A stretch of 64,000 nucleotides of DNA from Vairimorpha apis BRL 01 (taxonomy: Eukaryota; Microsporidia; Nosematidae). The DNA lies in assembly GCA_000447185.1 (NCBI GenBank), contig KE647312.1, positions 1-64,000 on the forward strand, read 5' to 3'. Both the position numbers and the translations under genes were made by a program. The notes beneath the pieces are model-generated. The model had not been told where the DNA came from and searched no databases. It saw nothing but the letters and a program-made list of their open reading frames with translations. This document shows, one piece after another, positions 1 through 12,383 of the stretch; the first letter of the stretch is position 1; every line of letters starts with the position of its first letter.

Positions 1-276
1 AAAATATATAATTTAATTTTTTTAATGTAGTTTTAAATTTTTTACTTAATTTTAATACAATTATCATTTGTTCATATTTTTTATTAAATTATAAATTTCG
101 TGCATTTATAATGTACTTTAATTTATACATTATTTGTTAATTTTGTAATAAATTAAAATTTTATATAATCATTAGTTCATCTTTAAGTTCATTTGTTTCA
201 TATTTCATTTTTGATTAAAGTTTCAGTATATAAAAAATTTGAAATTTTACAAATTTTAATAAAAACAATAAATAAA

Positions 277-1775
277 ATGTATGAAGAATATAGAAACTTA
301 GAACAAAACAAACAATATGAACTAATTTACAAAAAACTTATGTTAGAAATATCAAATATAAAAAAATCTTCAACAAATTTAACAGATACTTTAAATATAA
401 AAAAACATATAGATGAAGAAATAAGACAGAAAATATTAGAAAACAAAGGAATTCCAACATACATTTTTAATATAATTATTTTACTCGGGAATGAATATGA
501 AAAGGAAATACAAGAAAAAATAACAAATTATTTAATTACAGAATTTGCAGCAGAATTTCAATTATTTATTTCAAAGGAATTTAATATTTTAACTGATATA
601 AAAAAATATTACATAAAATTAAATGAAACAATAAAAGATATAGAAAATGTTTATTTTAATTTACCTAGCGAATGGAACATTAAAAAATTAATTTTAAATG
701 ATATTGTGATAATAACTAAACAAAAAATTTGTGATATATTTTTTTTAATAATTTTACTATTTCTGAATATTTAGAAAGCACACAAATTATAATTAATATG
801 GAAAGAAAACTGAAAATTAATAATGAATTATTTAATATTTATGTACCTTTTATGAATTACTTTTTTGATAATTATTTTACAACAAAAATTGATTTTATTT
901 TTGATTTATCAAATACAAAAATGAAAATATTTTCAAACTTTTTAAATTTATTTCAAGATTTTGAAAAAATATTTAATTTAATAGAATTTTACAAAAATCA
1001 TGACAGTTTAAAATTACTAGTTAAATCTTTTTGTGAAAAATTAATTATTTTGATAGAGTCGTTTATGAAAATAGAATTTATATGTGATTATGATAATGAA
1101 AATATGTTTTTCTACAACAACAAAGATTTAAAATTGCTTATTGTTATTTTAAATTCTATTTCATATATCAGTGAATCATTAAATGAACTCGATAGATCGA
1201 TTGATTACAACTACAAAATAAATCTTGATTCGTTTATATTTAAAACTTTGAGAAATATTGAAAGTTTATACACATTTAAATTAGAACTTTATGTTAGAAA
1301 CATTCTTCACAAATTTAATTTTGAACACAATAAAGTTTCAAAAAATTTAATAAGTATTTTTGAAAAAAATATTTTTTATTTTGATATTGAAGATTTATTT
1401 GATGATGTTAAAATGAATTTAATGGAAACAATCGTTATTCAAATTTTGTCACGAATTTATTTACTTGATTTTGATGAAATAACAGCAGAGAATATGATTT
1501 ATGAAGTAGCTGCTGTAAAAAATTATTTGAAAAAAAGATATCAATCAATTCCTAGTTTTAATGTTTTAGAATCTTATTTAAAAATTTTTATCTGTTCTAC
1601 CGAAAATAAGGAGATATTTATTGAAAATTTTTATGTTCTGTCTAATGAAATATTTTCGTTTGAACAAATAATATGGTCATTGAAGGATAAAGATAATGTT
1701 TGTGATTTGTTGGATGTTTATTTGAAAAGAAAAAGTTTAAAAAATGAAAATTTGGAATTAAAAAATGCAGATTAA
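277..1775 (+). CDS. Possible Vps53-like (GARP) tethering subunit, frameshifted
   Basis: Two consecutive reading frames (277-774 and 798-1775) read as one protein of about 500 residues once the T8 run at 739-746 is taken to be one base short; the second frame is open back through this run. The protein is helical and Lys/Asn/Ile-rich, with coiled-coil-like N-terminal heptads. At residues 129-165 there is a P-x-E-W motif followed by ITKQKICDI and, past the break, a segment ending NMERKL. This order resembles the middle of Vps53, the GARP tethering subunit at the trans-Golgi, where P-x-E-W precedes a segment ending in NFE. The match is by eye and weak; another CATCHR-type tether (Sec6, Cog) or an unrelated helical protein is possible. 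The start at 277 is the first in-frame ATG. No CCC motif is seen upstream. Confidence 0.4.
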
Positions 1776-2209
1776 ATTAAATAAATTATTTAAATTATAT
1801 AAAAACTATTTTAAAAAAATTATTTACATTTTTTTTAATCAAATACTTTTTTAATTTATAAAATAACAGATATAAATTTCATTTAAAAAAATAAAATATT
1901 ATAAATTTTAAAAATGCTATCACAAATTACAAATATCAAATTAAAAATAAATATTTAAAATTTAATTTTATAAATAGAAAAATATTATTAATTTTAAATA
2001 CAGAATCAAAAAGTTTCGAGATAATAAAATGATTAATTAAGGTGAATTAAATAAGCTTCAAATAGAAATACTAAAAAAATGAATAATGAATAAAATAACC
2101 TATTAAATTTTATTTAAAATACAAAAATTATATAATAAACATATTAATAACATTATGTGAAACTTTATTTTATATGTAATCAATTTTTATTATATTTTAA
2201 ATTTTTCAA

Positions 2210-2411
2210 TAATAAGACATGAAATAAAATAAATTATTGTTAAAAAATAAAATCTCAGCACCAGAAGAAAAATTACCAAGCCACCAAAAACTCCACTGAG
2301 AAAACAAAAGATCAATATTGCGCTTACACGCCAGCATACTTTTACGGCCTTGCTTGTAGGAGAATTGGTGTTACCTTAGGAAACAACTCAGTTATTAATA
2401 AGACATGAAAT
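2210..2411. mobile_element. GC-richer insert flanked by 16-bp direct repeats
   Basis: A segment of about 135 bp at 2260-2395 is clearly GC-richer than its surroundings. It is bounded by the same 16-mer, taataagacatgaaat, at 2210-2225 and 2396-2411, which looks like a target-site duplication. On the plus strand one frame stays open for about 50 codons across the insert and ends at the TGA inside the right repeat; it contains DQYCAYTPAYFYGLACRR. I do not recognise this peptide. It may be a relic of a transposon, a captured gene fragment or a short non-autonomous element. Confidence 0.4.
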
Positions 2412-3639
2412 TATTATTTTTATATAATACACATATTTATACAATTTATTTTATCAAATTGTAAAAAATAAAATATTTTTAAAAATTGTTTATTATTAGA
2501 TATTATTATTATATTATTTTATAAATTCATTTAATTATTTTTTTATAGCACTAATTTAATATAAAATTAAGTTTAAATTTAATATTTATATTAAATTTTA
2601 CAAATATTGTATGTTTTCTAACCTAAATTATCTTTATTATTATTAATCAATTTTCTATTTATAAAATTAAATATAAAAACCAAGTCAATTTTATTTAATA
2701 TTGTATTTAAATGATACATATAATGAATAAGTATCTTAAATTAGTATTAAAATATTTTATTAAAATAAAATAATATTATTATAAGTTATATTTAGATTAA
2801 TTAGTATTTATTAAAATTTAGTTTAACATTTAACGAAATTCAAATTTATCATTTATATCAAAAAAATAAAATTTCATTAATATAATTTATTATATACAAA
2901 TAAAAGATCAGAACAAGTAAAAAATAAAAATTATTACAATCTTTTAATTAAATGAATAAAATTTAAATATAAAAATCTAAAAATATTAAATTTCTACAAT
3001 TTTGAATATTATTTTCTAGTTTTTTTCAATAACATATCAAATGAAATTTTAAAAAAATATTATTCTTAAACCAAATATGCTCAATTGTATAAGCTATAAT
3101 ACTATATATTTTTCCATAAATTTAGATACAATTAAATTTATCAAACATACTACAATAATAAAAAATTCTATAATATTATTTTATATATATATTAATTTTT
3201 ATACTAATATTATATACAAAACTAATCAAACCCTTAAATTCTACTATTTATATGAATATAAAAATTTAAATAAATACAATAAAAATGTTAAATTTATATA
3301 AAATTTAACTTAACTTATATTATCTTAAAATCTGTACTAATTATTTTTTCTTTATTAAATGTTTTTTCAATTTTTTATTTTTAGATATTTTTATATATAT
3401 TTATATATGTCATGTAATTAAATTAAAATCATTTTATAAATAAAGTTTAAACTATATCTTTAAATAGATTAATTTATATGTATTATATTATACTATAGGT
3501 ATACTATTAAAATTTATTAAGATCTTTTTTTTTTAATTGTTCAAGCTATATATTATATTTTATTATCAATATACCAAACAATAAAATTTTAAATAATACA
3601 TAAATTTAATTAACATTTTATAAAAATAATATAAACATT

Positions 3640-3965
3640 AAAAAGATTATTTAAAAGTTTGATTTTAAATGTTAATTACTTTTACCAAAAAAACATTTAT
3701 AAATAATATTTATATCATTTTTAATGATCTATTTCAATTGTTATTAACTTTTACTAAGAAAATAATATAAAACATTGTTTATATCTTTTTAAAAATCTAT
3801 TTTAAATGTAATTTAGTTTTACTAAGAAAATTATTTAAGACTTTCATTTATACCTTTTTTAATAATCAATTTCAATTGTTATCAATTTTTACTAAGAAAA
3901 TAATATAAAACTATTGTTTATATCTATTTTAATATCTATTTCAAATATAATAATTTTTACAAAAT
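3640..3965. repeat. Degenerate tandem repeat, about 69-bp period
   Basis: The core ttttactaagaaaataatat recurs near 3745, 3815 and 3885, and once more degenerate near 3955, each time followed by a stretch like ttgtttatatc. It lies about 150 bp upstream of the APC1 start. Confidence 0.5.
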
Positions 3966-4090
3966 ATATTATATTCAAAATAATTTATTAAAAATAATTA
4001 AACAAAAAAGTTTATAATTTTACAAACCTTATGCAAATAATTTTTTTCACAACCAAACTTTCATGCAAAACAAATATTTAAAAAAAATTT

Positions 4091-4094
4091 CCCC
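4091..4094 (+). promoter_or_regulatory. CCCC start-proximal motif of APC1
   Basis: CCCC ends 15 nt before the ATG at 4110 in an otherwise nearly C-free spacer. This matches the microsporidian start-proximal CCC signal and supports this start. Confidence 0.6.
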
Positions 4095-4109
4095 ATAAAT
4101 AATTAAAAA

Positions 4110-7100
4110 ATGATAAGCTGGCAAGACAATTTTTTATTCATTAACACAAAATCCAAAAATTTTAATTCACCAATTTTATTATCATCAAAATTTAAATCAT
4201 GGCTAGTAGTTTGTACAACCAACAAAATTTATTTCTTAGGTAAAGATGAAATAGTTTTACCTTTTCCATCATTAAGTATAGATATATCTTCGAACATTTA
4301 TATACATAACAAATTAAACAAAAATGTTTATAAGATTTCTGATCCACTTTGTATTGAAGAATTTGTTTTTAATTCGCCTTTTTTTGTTCTTAAATATGTG
4401 TATATGGATAATATTTTTATTTTAGAGCTTGATAAACGGTTTGTTTTACGGGTAAATGATAAGTTTTATATATTTTGTGTTGAACAAAAGAGTAGTAATT
4501 ATATTGAAGAATATAATGATACTAATAGTAGAAACTTGAATGACAATAATTATAATAGAAAATATTTCAGTACACAAAATTCCATTTTCAATGTTCAAGA
4601 AGTATCAGAATCAATTTTATATACAAATAATATCGATAATACATTTATGCATTCACAACCTATATACGATTTATTTGTTTACAATGAATACATAATTTTA
4701 ATTTACAAGAATATTATTACTTTTGTTAAATATGAAAACAAATTTAAATTTTTAAATACGTTTACCTTAAATGAACCTGTTTTAATTACAAAAAATATAA
4801 AAATGAATTCTCTACTATTTTTACAAATTAATAATTTATTATTTTTTAAAGAAAATATTTTTTGTAAATTAAGTTCATTAAATATTCAAACAACTGATAA
4901 GAGAAGTCGTAAATATTTTCCGATTTTTTGGAAAAAACCAGATAAATATGAGAATAAAATCATTAAATGTTTTAATATTGATACTGTGTTAAAAGTTATT
5001 AAAACTTGTATAGATGATGGAAGTTATAAAATTGATCAGCTTTTTAGATTTAATGAGAAAACTATATTAAATAGAAAATTTGATATTATTAATTCAAATG
5101 ACAATTATAAAGTTTTTAATGATAATAAACAAGAAATTATTAATTCAAATGACAATTATAAAGTTTTTAATGATAATAAACAAGAAATTATTAATTCAAA
5201 TGACAATTATAAAGTTTTTAATGATAATAAACAAGAAAATATTAATTCAAATGATAAAGATATAGTATTTAATGCTGACCGTAAAAGTATTACTAACAAA
5301 AATTTAGAATCTTTACAAAATATTAATATAAACGACATACAAAAAATGATCTATAATAACGGCCAAGAAATAATTACAAATTCAAAAATTTTAAACAACA
5401 ACCCTAAAAATAAATCAACTACAATTCCATACATTTTAAAACCAATAGAAATTAAAAAAATAGAATTTTTATTAGAAACTCAATTCTTAAAAACAAAAAA
5501 CACAAATAAATTTCTTTCTACATGGACAAAATATATTCCAAATTCAACATTCCTTAATTTAATCAATAATTTAAATAAATCTGATCTCTCAATCTCAACA
5601 TCTAAAAATGTTTATGATTTATTAAAAATTAAATATGTTCGTAAATTTTTCTATAAGTCGATCTTTAATGAATTTGAAATTGGTAATGGACAATTAAAAG
5701 TACCTGTATTAGAATCAGAACAATTTAAATATAATATTAAAGATAATTTATACAATAAAGAAAGAATAATCAATGGAAAAGAAAAATATAATACCATATG
5801 TAAAATAAAAACTAATAATATAGAATCTAATTTGTATAATAATACAGTAGAATCCAATTTGTCTAATAATACAGTAGAATCCAATTTATTTAATAATACA
5901 ATAGAGTATAATTTATCTAATAATACGAAATCAAATTCATACAAAAATACAAAATCTATTTCTAATATTAATAATACAGATTCTATTTCTAATATTAATA
6001 ATACAAAATCTATAACTAATAATAATAATTTATGTAACAACACAAAAATTTCAAATTACACTATAACAAACTCTAAACTCCCATTAAAAACACTCAAATC
6101 CGTCTTACCATACAAAATTATTTATAACGAACAAACAAATCAAAATCAAAAAACTTCTAATTATAAAAAATTAAACAATAAATCTATAACTAGAGAAATA
6201 AATTATTTATTAAATGAAGAAATACTTAAATTCGAGCTAGATGAAAATGATACTGAAACTAAAAAAGAAAAAGATTATTTGTTAAAAATTTCATCTAACA
6301 TTGGAAAAGCTTTATTTTATTATAATAGATGTGGTGTAAATAAAAATAACTTAAATAGAACAGGAAAAAATCGAATATCTAAAAATGAGACAAATGTATC
6401 AATATCAAATACAGACAATCCATCTACAATAAATTCACAGAACAATACAACATTTTTAACTACACACAATAATACATCCACAACAACTACAGATAATATC
6501 ACTACATTAAATAACCACAATCTTACATCAATAAATGAAGACTTAAAATTCTTACTTATAAAAAATGGCCAAATTTCAAATTTAAATATAAAAGACAAAA
6601 CATGGAAAAACTGGCCAAATTTCAATTTCGGTTGTTATCGTACAATGACACTACAAAATATAGACATAGAAAAATTTTTCAATTCCAATACAAAAGACGA
6701 ATATTTTAAAGCAGGACTTATTTTCGGACTTGGCCTTCTACAAAAATTCAAAAATATGGATTTCTTAACTTTAAAAAACAAACTAGACACAGAAATCAGT
6801 TTAATGAGTCTTCTAGTATCATTTGGTATAAGTAATATAAATATAAGAGACTCTGAATATGAAGAATACTGTTACGATATATTAAACGACGATTCCAGTT
6901 TTTTATTAAGACTAGCTGCCATAACAGGTTTATCTTATACATTTAGAAACACCAACAATATAAAAATACGAACATATCTACTATCAGAAATTTATAATGA
7001 AGGAGTTTTTATATCTGACAAGTTTAACAAGAGTAATATCATATGGTACGACAAGACGTATAGAATAATTAATACATTAAATTTGGCTAGAGTTATTTGT

Positions 7101-8598
7101 AATACGAGTGAGTATATTGAATGTAATGATAAGTTATGTGAGATTATATTAAATGGAATTTGTTTAAATAATATACAGAAATATAAAAAGAAATTTAGAC
7201 GGATACGAGGTGTACCATTAGATGAGATGTTTTATTCTGGTCTTTTTTTAGAATTTGTTCAACAAGACAATAATATAAAGAACTTGTGTGGAAGAAGTAA
7301 TGGTGTGAATTATAGTAATAATAGAAATGAAAAAAGAAGTAATGAAATGAATTATATTTGTAATAATGGAGAAACAAGTAATGAAGAAAGAAATAATGAA
7401 GATAATAATAGAAATGAATGATAATAGAAATGAAAATAGTAATGAAGATAATATTAATGATAGGAACGGAGTAAGAAGAAATGAAATAAATTATATTTGT
7501 AATAATAGAAGAATAAGTAATGAAGATAATAGTAATAATAGTAATGAAGATTATAATAATAGTAATAATGAAAGAAGAAATAATGAGGATAATAATAGGA
7601 ATGAAAGAAAAAGTTATGAAGATAATTATATTTGTAATAATATTAAAGACAATATAAGTAGTAATAATCCTATTTATAATAATAGAAATATAATTTTAGA
7701 ATTTAACAATGAAGAAAATAAATCTTGTTTTAACAATAACAAAAGTGAAATTAATAATACTAGAAATGAAAATATTAACACAGATGACTATAAATGTAAT
7801 AAGAATCATACTAATATAAATCATATTAATAATGATAACAATATAAAAAATTCCATATTAAACAAAGAAATACTAAATTTCAATAAAAGACTAGAAGAAA
7901 TTAATGACCTTTCTATATCTGTAGATCTATGGGACATATACAAATACGCAGGAATCATTTTCCATTATGCTGTATCTAACTATTCTATAAATCTCTCTTC
8001 TACTCATATACAAACACTTCTTATCATAGAAAAAAAGATGCTACAAAATTCAAACTTTAAAATATTATTCGATTATCTTCTTATAACATTCTGTTTACTT
8101 AATAATAATACAACGCTAGATTTACTAAGAATAATAAGACGCCAACTTCTCAGATCGGAACGATCTAAAACAAATTATACTACAAATATTATTATACTAA
8201 CACGAACAGGAATAAAAAATGAATTTAAAACTGATTTATCATACGGTGACATAGAGAAATACAAAATGTGTTTATCTGTATTGATAATAAAACTAGAAAA
8301 AACAAAATATACAAAGCTTGATTTGATAAGTACATTTTATATAAATTGGCCTTCACATCCATCTGAACAAGACTTTTTTAATATATTTAGATACAGTATA
8401 ATTAATTCTATATGTAAAATTAAGCATAAAGAATATAGAATGGAGAAATATTTTAAGAAAGAGTTTCTATTACTTGATAGTGTACATAAGAAGTATGTTA
8501 TTGATGTGTTAAGTGATTTTTATGAGAATTATAAAGGTAAAGATGGGTATGTTATTGATATTGATAAATTTAAGGATATAGTGATAAGAAGTAAGTAA
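4110..8598 (+). CDS. APC1: Anaphase-promoting complex subunit 1-like, split by a frame break
   Basis: APC1 is the large scaffold of the APC/C ubiquitin ligase that drives exit from mitosis. Frame one (4110-7421, 1103 codons) begins with beta-strand-rich sequence like the APC1 N-terminal propeller. Near residue 868 it carries a PC-repeat-like signature, AGLIFGLGLL, followed by SLMSLLVSFGI, as in the toroid of APC1 and Rpn1/2. Asn-rich low-complexity stretches separate the conserved blocks. Frame one stops at 7421 inside an Asn/Glu/Arg-rich tract; the same kind of tract continues at once in another frame (to 8598), leading to a helical C-terminal region. Joining needs one base removed or two added near 7421, so this break is not the simple homopolymer type seen elsewhere. 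Two separate genes cannot be excluded. The call rests on PC repeats and overall layout. Confidence 0.6.
5085..5288 (+). repeat. 51-bp in-frame tandem repeat in APC1
   Basis: Three essentially identical 51-bp units lie at 5085-5135, 5136-5186 and 5187-5237, with a diverged fourth to about 5288. Each encodes 17 residues containing NSNDNYKVFNDNKQE. The near identity suggests recent expansion or homogenisation. The insert lies between conserved blocks, so it probably forms a disordered loop. Confidence 0.9.
5820..5938 (+). repeat. 30-bp in-frame repeat in APC1
   Basis: About four 30-bp units encode variants of VESNLxNNT, followed by shorter Asn/Ser/Lys repeats to about 6030. They lie in the same disordered insert region of APC1. 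Confidence 0.8.
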
Positions 8599-8689
8599 TA
8601 TATTATGTTATATAGTAATTAATAATTAATATGGTATTTATTTAGTAGAAGTGTCTTATATATTATAATCTAGTGATATAATAAATTGA

Positions 8690-9110
8690 AAATTATTTAT
8701 GGTATATGAATATTATGTAATATATTTGATTTTAATAACATATTAATATGAACAGAATTTGAGTATAAAAATTATTTATGGTATATGAATATTATGTACT
8801 ATATTAAATTATAAAAATTATTTATGGTAAAAGAATATTATGTACTATATTAAATTATAAAAATTATTTATGGTATATGAATATTATGTACTATATTTGA
8901 TTTTAATAACATCTTAATATGAACAGAATTTGAGTATAAAAATTATTTATGGTATATGAATATTATGTACTATATTAAATTATAAAAATTATTTATGGTA
9001 AAAGAATATTATGTACTATATTAAATTATAAAAATTATTTATGGTATATGAATATTACGTACTATATTAAATTATATTAACATATTAATATGTACAGAAT
9101 TTGATTTTTT
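8690..9110. repeat. Higher-order minisatellite array
   Basis: A 46-bp unit with the core attatttatggtatatgaat alternates with a longer version that carries an extra tail (core gaacagaatttgagtata). Two 46-bp units plus one long unit form a composite of about 170 bp, present slightly more than twice. It lies just past the APC1 stop in the tail-to-tail spacer before RAD14. Confidence 0.8.
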
Positions 9111-9309
9111 TATAGTATAGAATCTATTAATAAGTTTATATTTATTTAATGATTGAAATTACATTAAAAAGAATATAAGAATTCTAATATAGTACAAATA
9201 AATATATATAATATAGAAATTATTAAATTGAATGTATTTTTTCTTTATAGATAAATATTTCACATTAATTTATATGTAATTTGGATTTTCATAAATGTGT
9301 AGGTTGGAT

Positions 9310-9660
9310 ATTTATAAATGAATATAGATAATATAATTCTAATGCAACAATTCATTTATAAATAATTAATATAATTCTAATACAAAAATCTATTTATAAA
9401 TAATTACAGATAATTCTAATACAAAAATCTATTTATAAATAATTACAGATAATTCTTATAAAATAATTCATTTATAAATAATTAAAGATAATTCTAGTAC
9501 AACAATTCATTTATACATCAGAAATAAAATTCTAGTACAACAATTCATTTATACATCAGAAATAAAATTCTAGTACAACAATTCATTTATACATCAGAAA
9601 TAAAATTCTAGTACAACAATTCATTTATCTATCAGAAATAAAATTCTAGTACAATAATTT
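9310..9660. repeat. Minisatellite array, about 38-bp period
   Basis: The core caattcatttat recurs with ataattctaatacaa or aaattctagtacaa between copies. The right half (about 9510-9650) is a regular 38-bp repeat beginning acatcagaaataaaattc; the left half is an older, more variable version. The remaining spacer (9660-10251) shows only AT-rich sequence. Confidence 0.8.
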
Positions 9661-10251
9661 AAATATTTAATCAATATAATTTTAAAAAAATTTATCTTTT
9701 AATTCTATAATTAATTTTATGAAATGACAAAAATATTATTTGATTTAATTTAATATATTTATATCTAATGACTATTTTATATAATTATATCTAATATGTA
9801 TTTATATTTAAATATAATTGTATCTTAATTTTAATAAATATTTTATTGTATATGATATCATAATATTTTTTGTATTAAATAATTCTTTCAGTTACATAAA
9901 CAGTATCATTGTTTTTCTTCCATTTACTAAAAAAATCTTTACAATTTAAACTTTTCTTTAGATATAATTTATATTTAATTTTATAAAAATTCTATTCTTT
10001 ACTTTAAAATAAAATTAGATTTTCCCTTATTATTATATTCCGATACATTTCAATTTATTCTTTCACAAATTTCATCTTTTACTTTAAATCTCATAATATT
10101 TCATTATATTTCATTGTAATTAAAATTATATATTTTTCCTATGACATTAAGATTCTTAATCTCATCTTTTACTTTATATTTCATTATAATTCGATTTACA
10201 TAAACATTTTATAACATTACAATATATTGCAATTCTCAATCACATCTATTT

Positions 10252-10731
10252 CTATATCTCCTCCTGTTCTATTTCCATCCCACAAGAACACACTTTATTC
10301 CCATCAGTTCCCACAAATTCATGTACATGTTCTTCTTTAATACAAACACTATCAACAAAAGTCCGTCTCTTCAAATCTCGTATTCTTTTCTTTATATTTT
10401 TAATCTTCCTATTCTTAATTATTTCTTTCCTCTCTTCTTTTACTTTCTCTAAAGTTTCTTCATTCTCAAATTTATTCATACTAACTTTCTTAACTTCTTC
10501 TTCCATATACAAACACATGTCATGCCAGTTTCCTTTATGTGGATTTGGTCTTGTTATAAAATTAAGTTTATTTAAATCTTCGTTTGTTAAAAGATATTCT
10601 TTTAGTGCTGTTGTTTTTGTTATTAGTTTTATAGATCGTTTACAGTCTCTACATGTTTTTATGTTAAATGTTGTATACATTTCTGTGTCAATGTATGGAG
10701 TGTCACAGAATGAACATTTGTTTGTATCCAT
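10252..10731 (-). CDS. RAD14: XPA/Rad14-like nucleotide excision repair protein
   Basis: XPA/Rad14 is the damage-verification scaffold of nucleotide excision repair; it binds DNA junctions and recruits RPA and the ERCC1-XPF nuclease in the nucleus. The 159-residue product has the XPA zinc finger with exact family spacing (C6-x2-C9-x17-C27-x2-C30). It then has the conserved core TKTTALKEYLLTNEDL, the NPH motif, the W-x-DM-x-LY motif and a basic helical extension. It ends in a short C-x-C segment as in other family members. It is about half the length of yeast Rad14, having lost the N-terminal part. A CCCC motif lies 11 nt before the ATG (GGGG at 10743-10746 on the plus strand). It is convergent with APC1 and divergent from UFD1. 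Confidence 0.9.
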   Translation of the reverse strand: MDTNKCSFCDTPYIDTEMYTTFNIKTCRDCKRSIKLITKTTALKEYLLTNEDLNKLNFITRPNPHKGNWHDMCLYMEEEVKKVSMNKFENEETLEKVKEERKEIIKNRKIKNIKKRIRDLKRRTFVDSVCIKEEHVHEFVGTDGNKVCSCGMEIEQEEI

Positions 10732-10746
10732 ATTTATTTAAAGGGG

Positions 10747-11343
10747 AGATGTTATTTATCTATTGTATGTAAATATTATATTTTATATTTTATGTATTTA
10801 TTATTACTGTATATAATTATATTTTATGTATATTTATGTATATCAGATATTTATTTATGTATAAAAGATATTTATTTTATTTATGTTTTATCATTGTATA
10901 TATTAATGTAATTTATATCAATTTTCATTTTATAAAAATGTTATATTAATATATTGTATGTAATTCTCATTTTATAAAAATTTATATATTAATATATTGT
11001 GAAATTATCATTATATTTTATGTATATAAATTTTCATTTTATAAAAATGTATATATTGTGAAATTATCATTGTAGAAATTATTTTTTATGTATATAAATT
11101 ATCATTATATTTTTTGTATATCAATTATAATTTAATGTATATAAATTTCCATTTTATAAAAATGTATATATTATGAAATTATCATTGCATATATTTATCA
11201 GTTTATAAAAATGTACATAATATTATCACTATATATATTCTATATATTATTATATAATTGTGAAAAAATAGATATATATTAATTAATATATAAATATTTT
11301 ATACAAAACATTTCACTATAATTTAATATAAAAATATTTAAAA
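10747..11343. other. Divergent RAD14-UFD1 spacer with short repeats
   Basis: The spacer between the two divergent starts is built of degenerate repeats. The core attttcattttataaaaatg recurs near 10920, 10965, 11035 and 11150, mixed with gaaattatcattatat and short AT runs. No gene is seen. Confidence 0.6.
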
Positions 11344-11349
11344 CCCCAA

Positions 11350-12015
11350 ATGTTTTTCGATTTTATAAACAGATGGTCAGAAAGACAACAATGGTATCTC
11401 TTCCCTAGAAAATATCCACAAAATAGTACAAACAACTACGGTGGAAAAGTCCTTCTTCCACACACTTTACTAGCAGACCTAGTCACTCTTAACATTAACC
11501 CACCATACACATTTAAGATACAATCAAGAATAAGTACATACTGTGGAGTACTAGAATTTACAGCAGAAGAAGAAACAGTAGTAGTACCTGAATGGATGTA
11601 TAACCAACTAGAAATGGAAAATAACAAATGTGTTGTATTATCATTTGAACAATTAGATATGGGTAGATATGTCAAGCTACTTCCACATACCCCTAGATTT
11701 CTTGATATAGATAATCCTAAAATGGAACTAGAGAATGTACTAGTTAATTATCCTATACTCAGCTTGAATGATAATATTAGCTGTATGTTCGACGAATATG
11801 GAGAGATTAGTTTTACTGTAGTAGAAATTGAACCTAATGTTAAACAAGGTATTTATATTGTTGACACAGATTTGAGTGTTGATTTCTGTGAACCATTGGG
11901 ATATAAAGAGAAGATAGAAAATGAAAGGACAGTTAATAAATATTTGGAAGTTAGTGAAGTGGACGGAATTAAAATTGTGAGGATGAAAGAAATGGGATTG
12001 TCTTTTGATTTGTAA
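11350..12015 (+). CDS. UFD1: Ubiquitin fusion degradation protein UFD1
   Basis: UFD1, with Npl4, is the cofactor that brings ubiquitinated substrates to the AAA ATPase Cdc48/p97, for example in ER-associated degradation. The 221 residues cover the N-terminal double-psi beta-barrel domain: GGKVLLPHTLLADL near residue 30, then PPYTFKI, the EEETVVVPEWM block, RYVKLLPHTPRFLDIDNPK and the closing VDFCEPLGYKE. Yeast UFD1 is about 360 residues, so the C-terminal Npl4/Cdc48-binding tail is shortened or missing. CCCC at 11344-11347 lies just before the ATG, fixing the start. Confidence 0.92.
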   Translation: MFFDFINRWSERQQWYLFPRKYPQNSTNNYGGKVLLPHTLLADLVTLNINPPYTFKIQSRISTYCGVLEFTAEEETVVVPEWMYNQLEMENNKCVVLSFEQLDMGRYVKLLPHTPRFLDIDNPKMELENVLVNYPILSLNDNISCMFDEYGEISFTVVEIEPNVKQGIYIVDTDLSVDFCEPLGYKEKIENERTVNKYLEVSEVDGIKIVRMKEMGLSFDL

Positions 12016-12383
12016 ATTGTTGTGGAAAGATAACAAGAATTATTTTAGGATTAATAAGAAGTGTTTGTATGTAGAAGTTTATTTATAAATTTATTATACT
12101 GAAGTGGAAATGATATTGAATTCTAAGAATATATAAGTAATTAATTTTAAGAATATATAAATTGTAAGTACTTAAATTAAGTAAAATGATATCTATGATT
12201 GTATAGACATATAATATAAATGATTAATATTGTATATATAAATTGTTATTTAGGAGATGTTTAAATGGTTTTAAGAAGATTATTTTAGAATATATATTAT
12301 TACTTTTTATATTACATAACTTATAAAATACTATTTTATAACACTTTTTCAATTCTATATTAATACTCTCATATTTTTTATAT
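12016..12383. other. UFD1-SNARE tail-to-tail spacer
   Basis: AT-rich spacer between two convergent genes; no further feature is seen. Confidence 0.5.

Larger units (their letters stand above)
1776..4109. other. Gene-free AT-rich spacer
   Basis: No credible gene is seen. A 74-codon frame at 3077-3301 has only AT-driven composition and no start motif. The spacer holds a GC-richer insert flanked by direct repeats (2210-2411) and a degenerate tandem repeat (3640-3965), described separately. Confidence 0.6.

Noticed and set aside
3077..3301. 74-codon open frame
   Set aside because: Composition is only that of AT-rich DNA (Asn, Tyr, Ile, Lys, Phe), with no start motif and no recognisable block.
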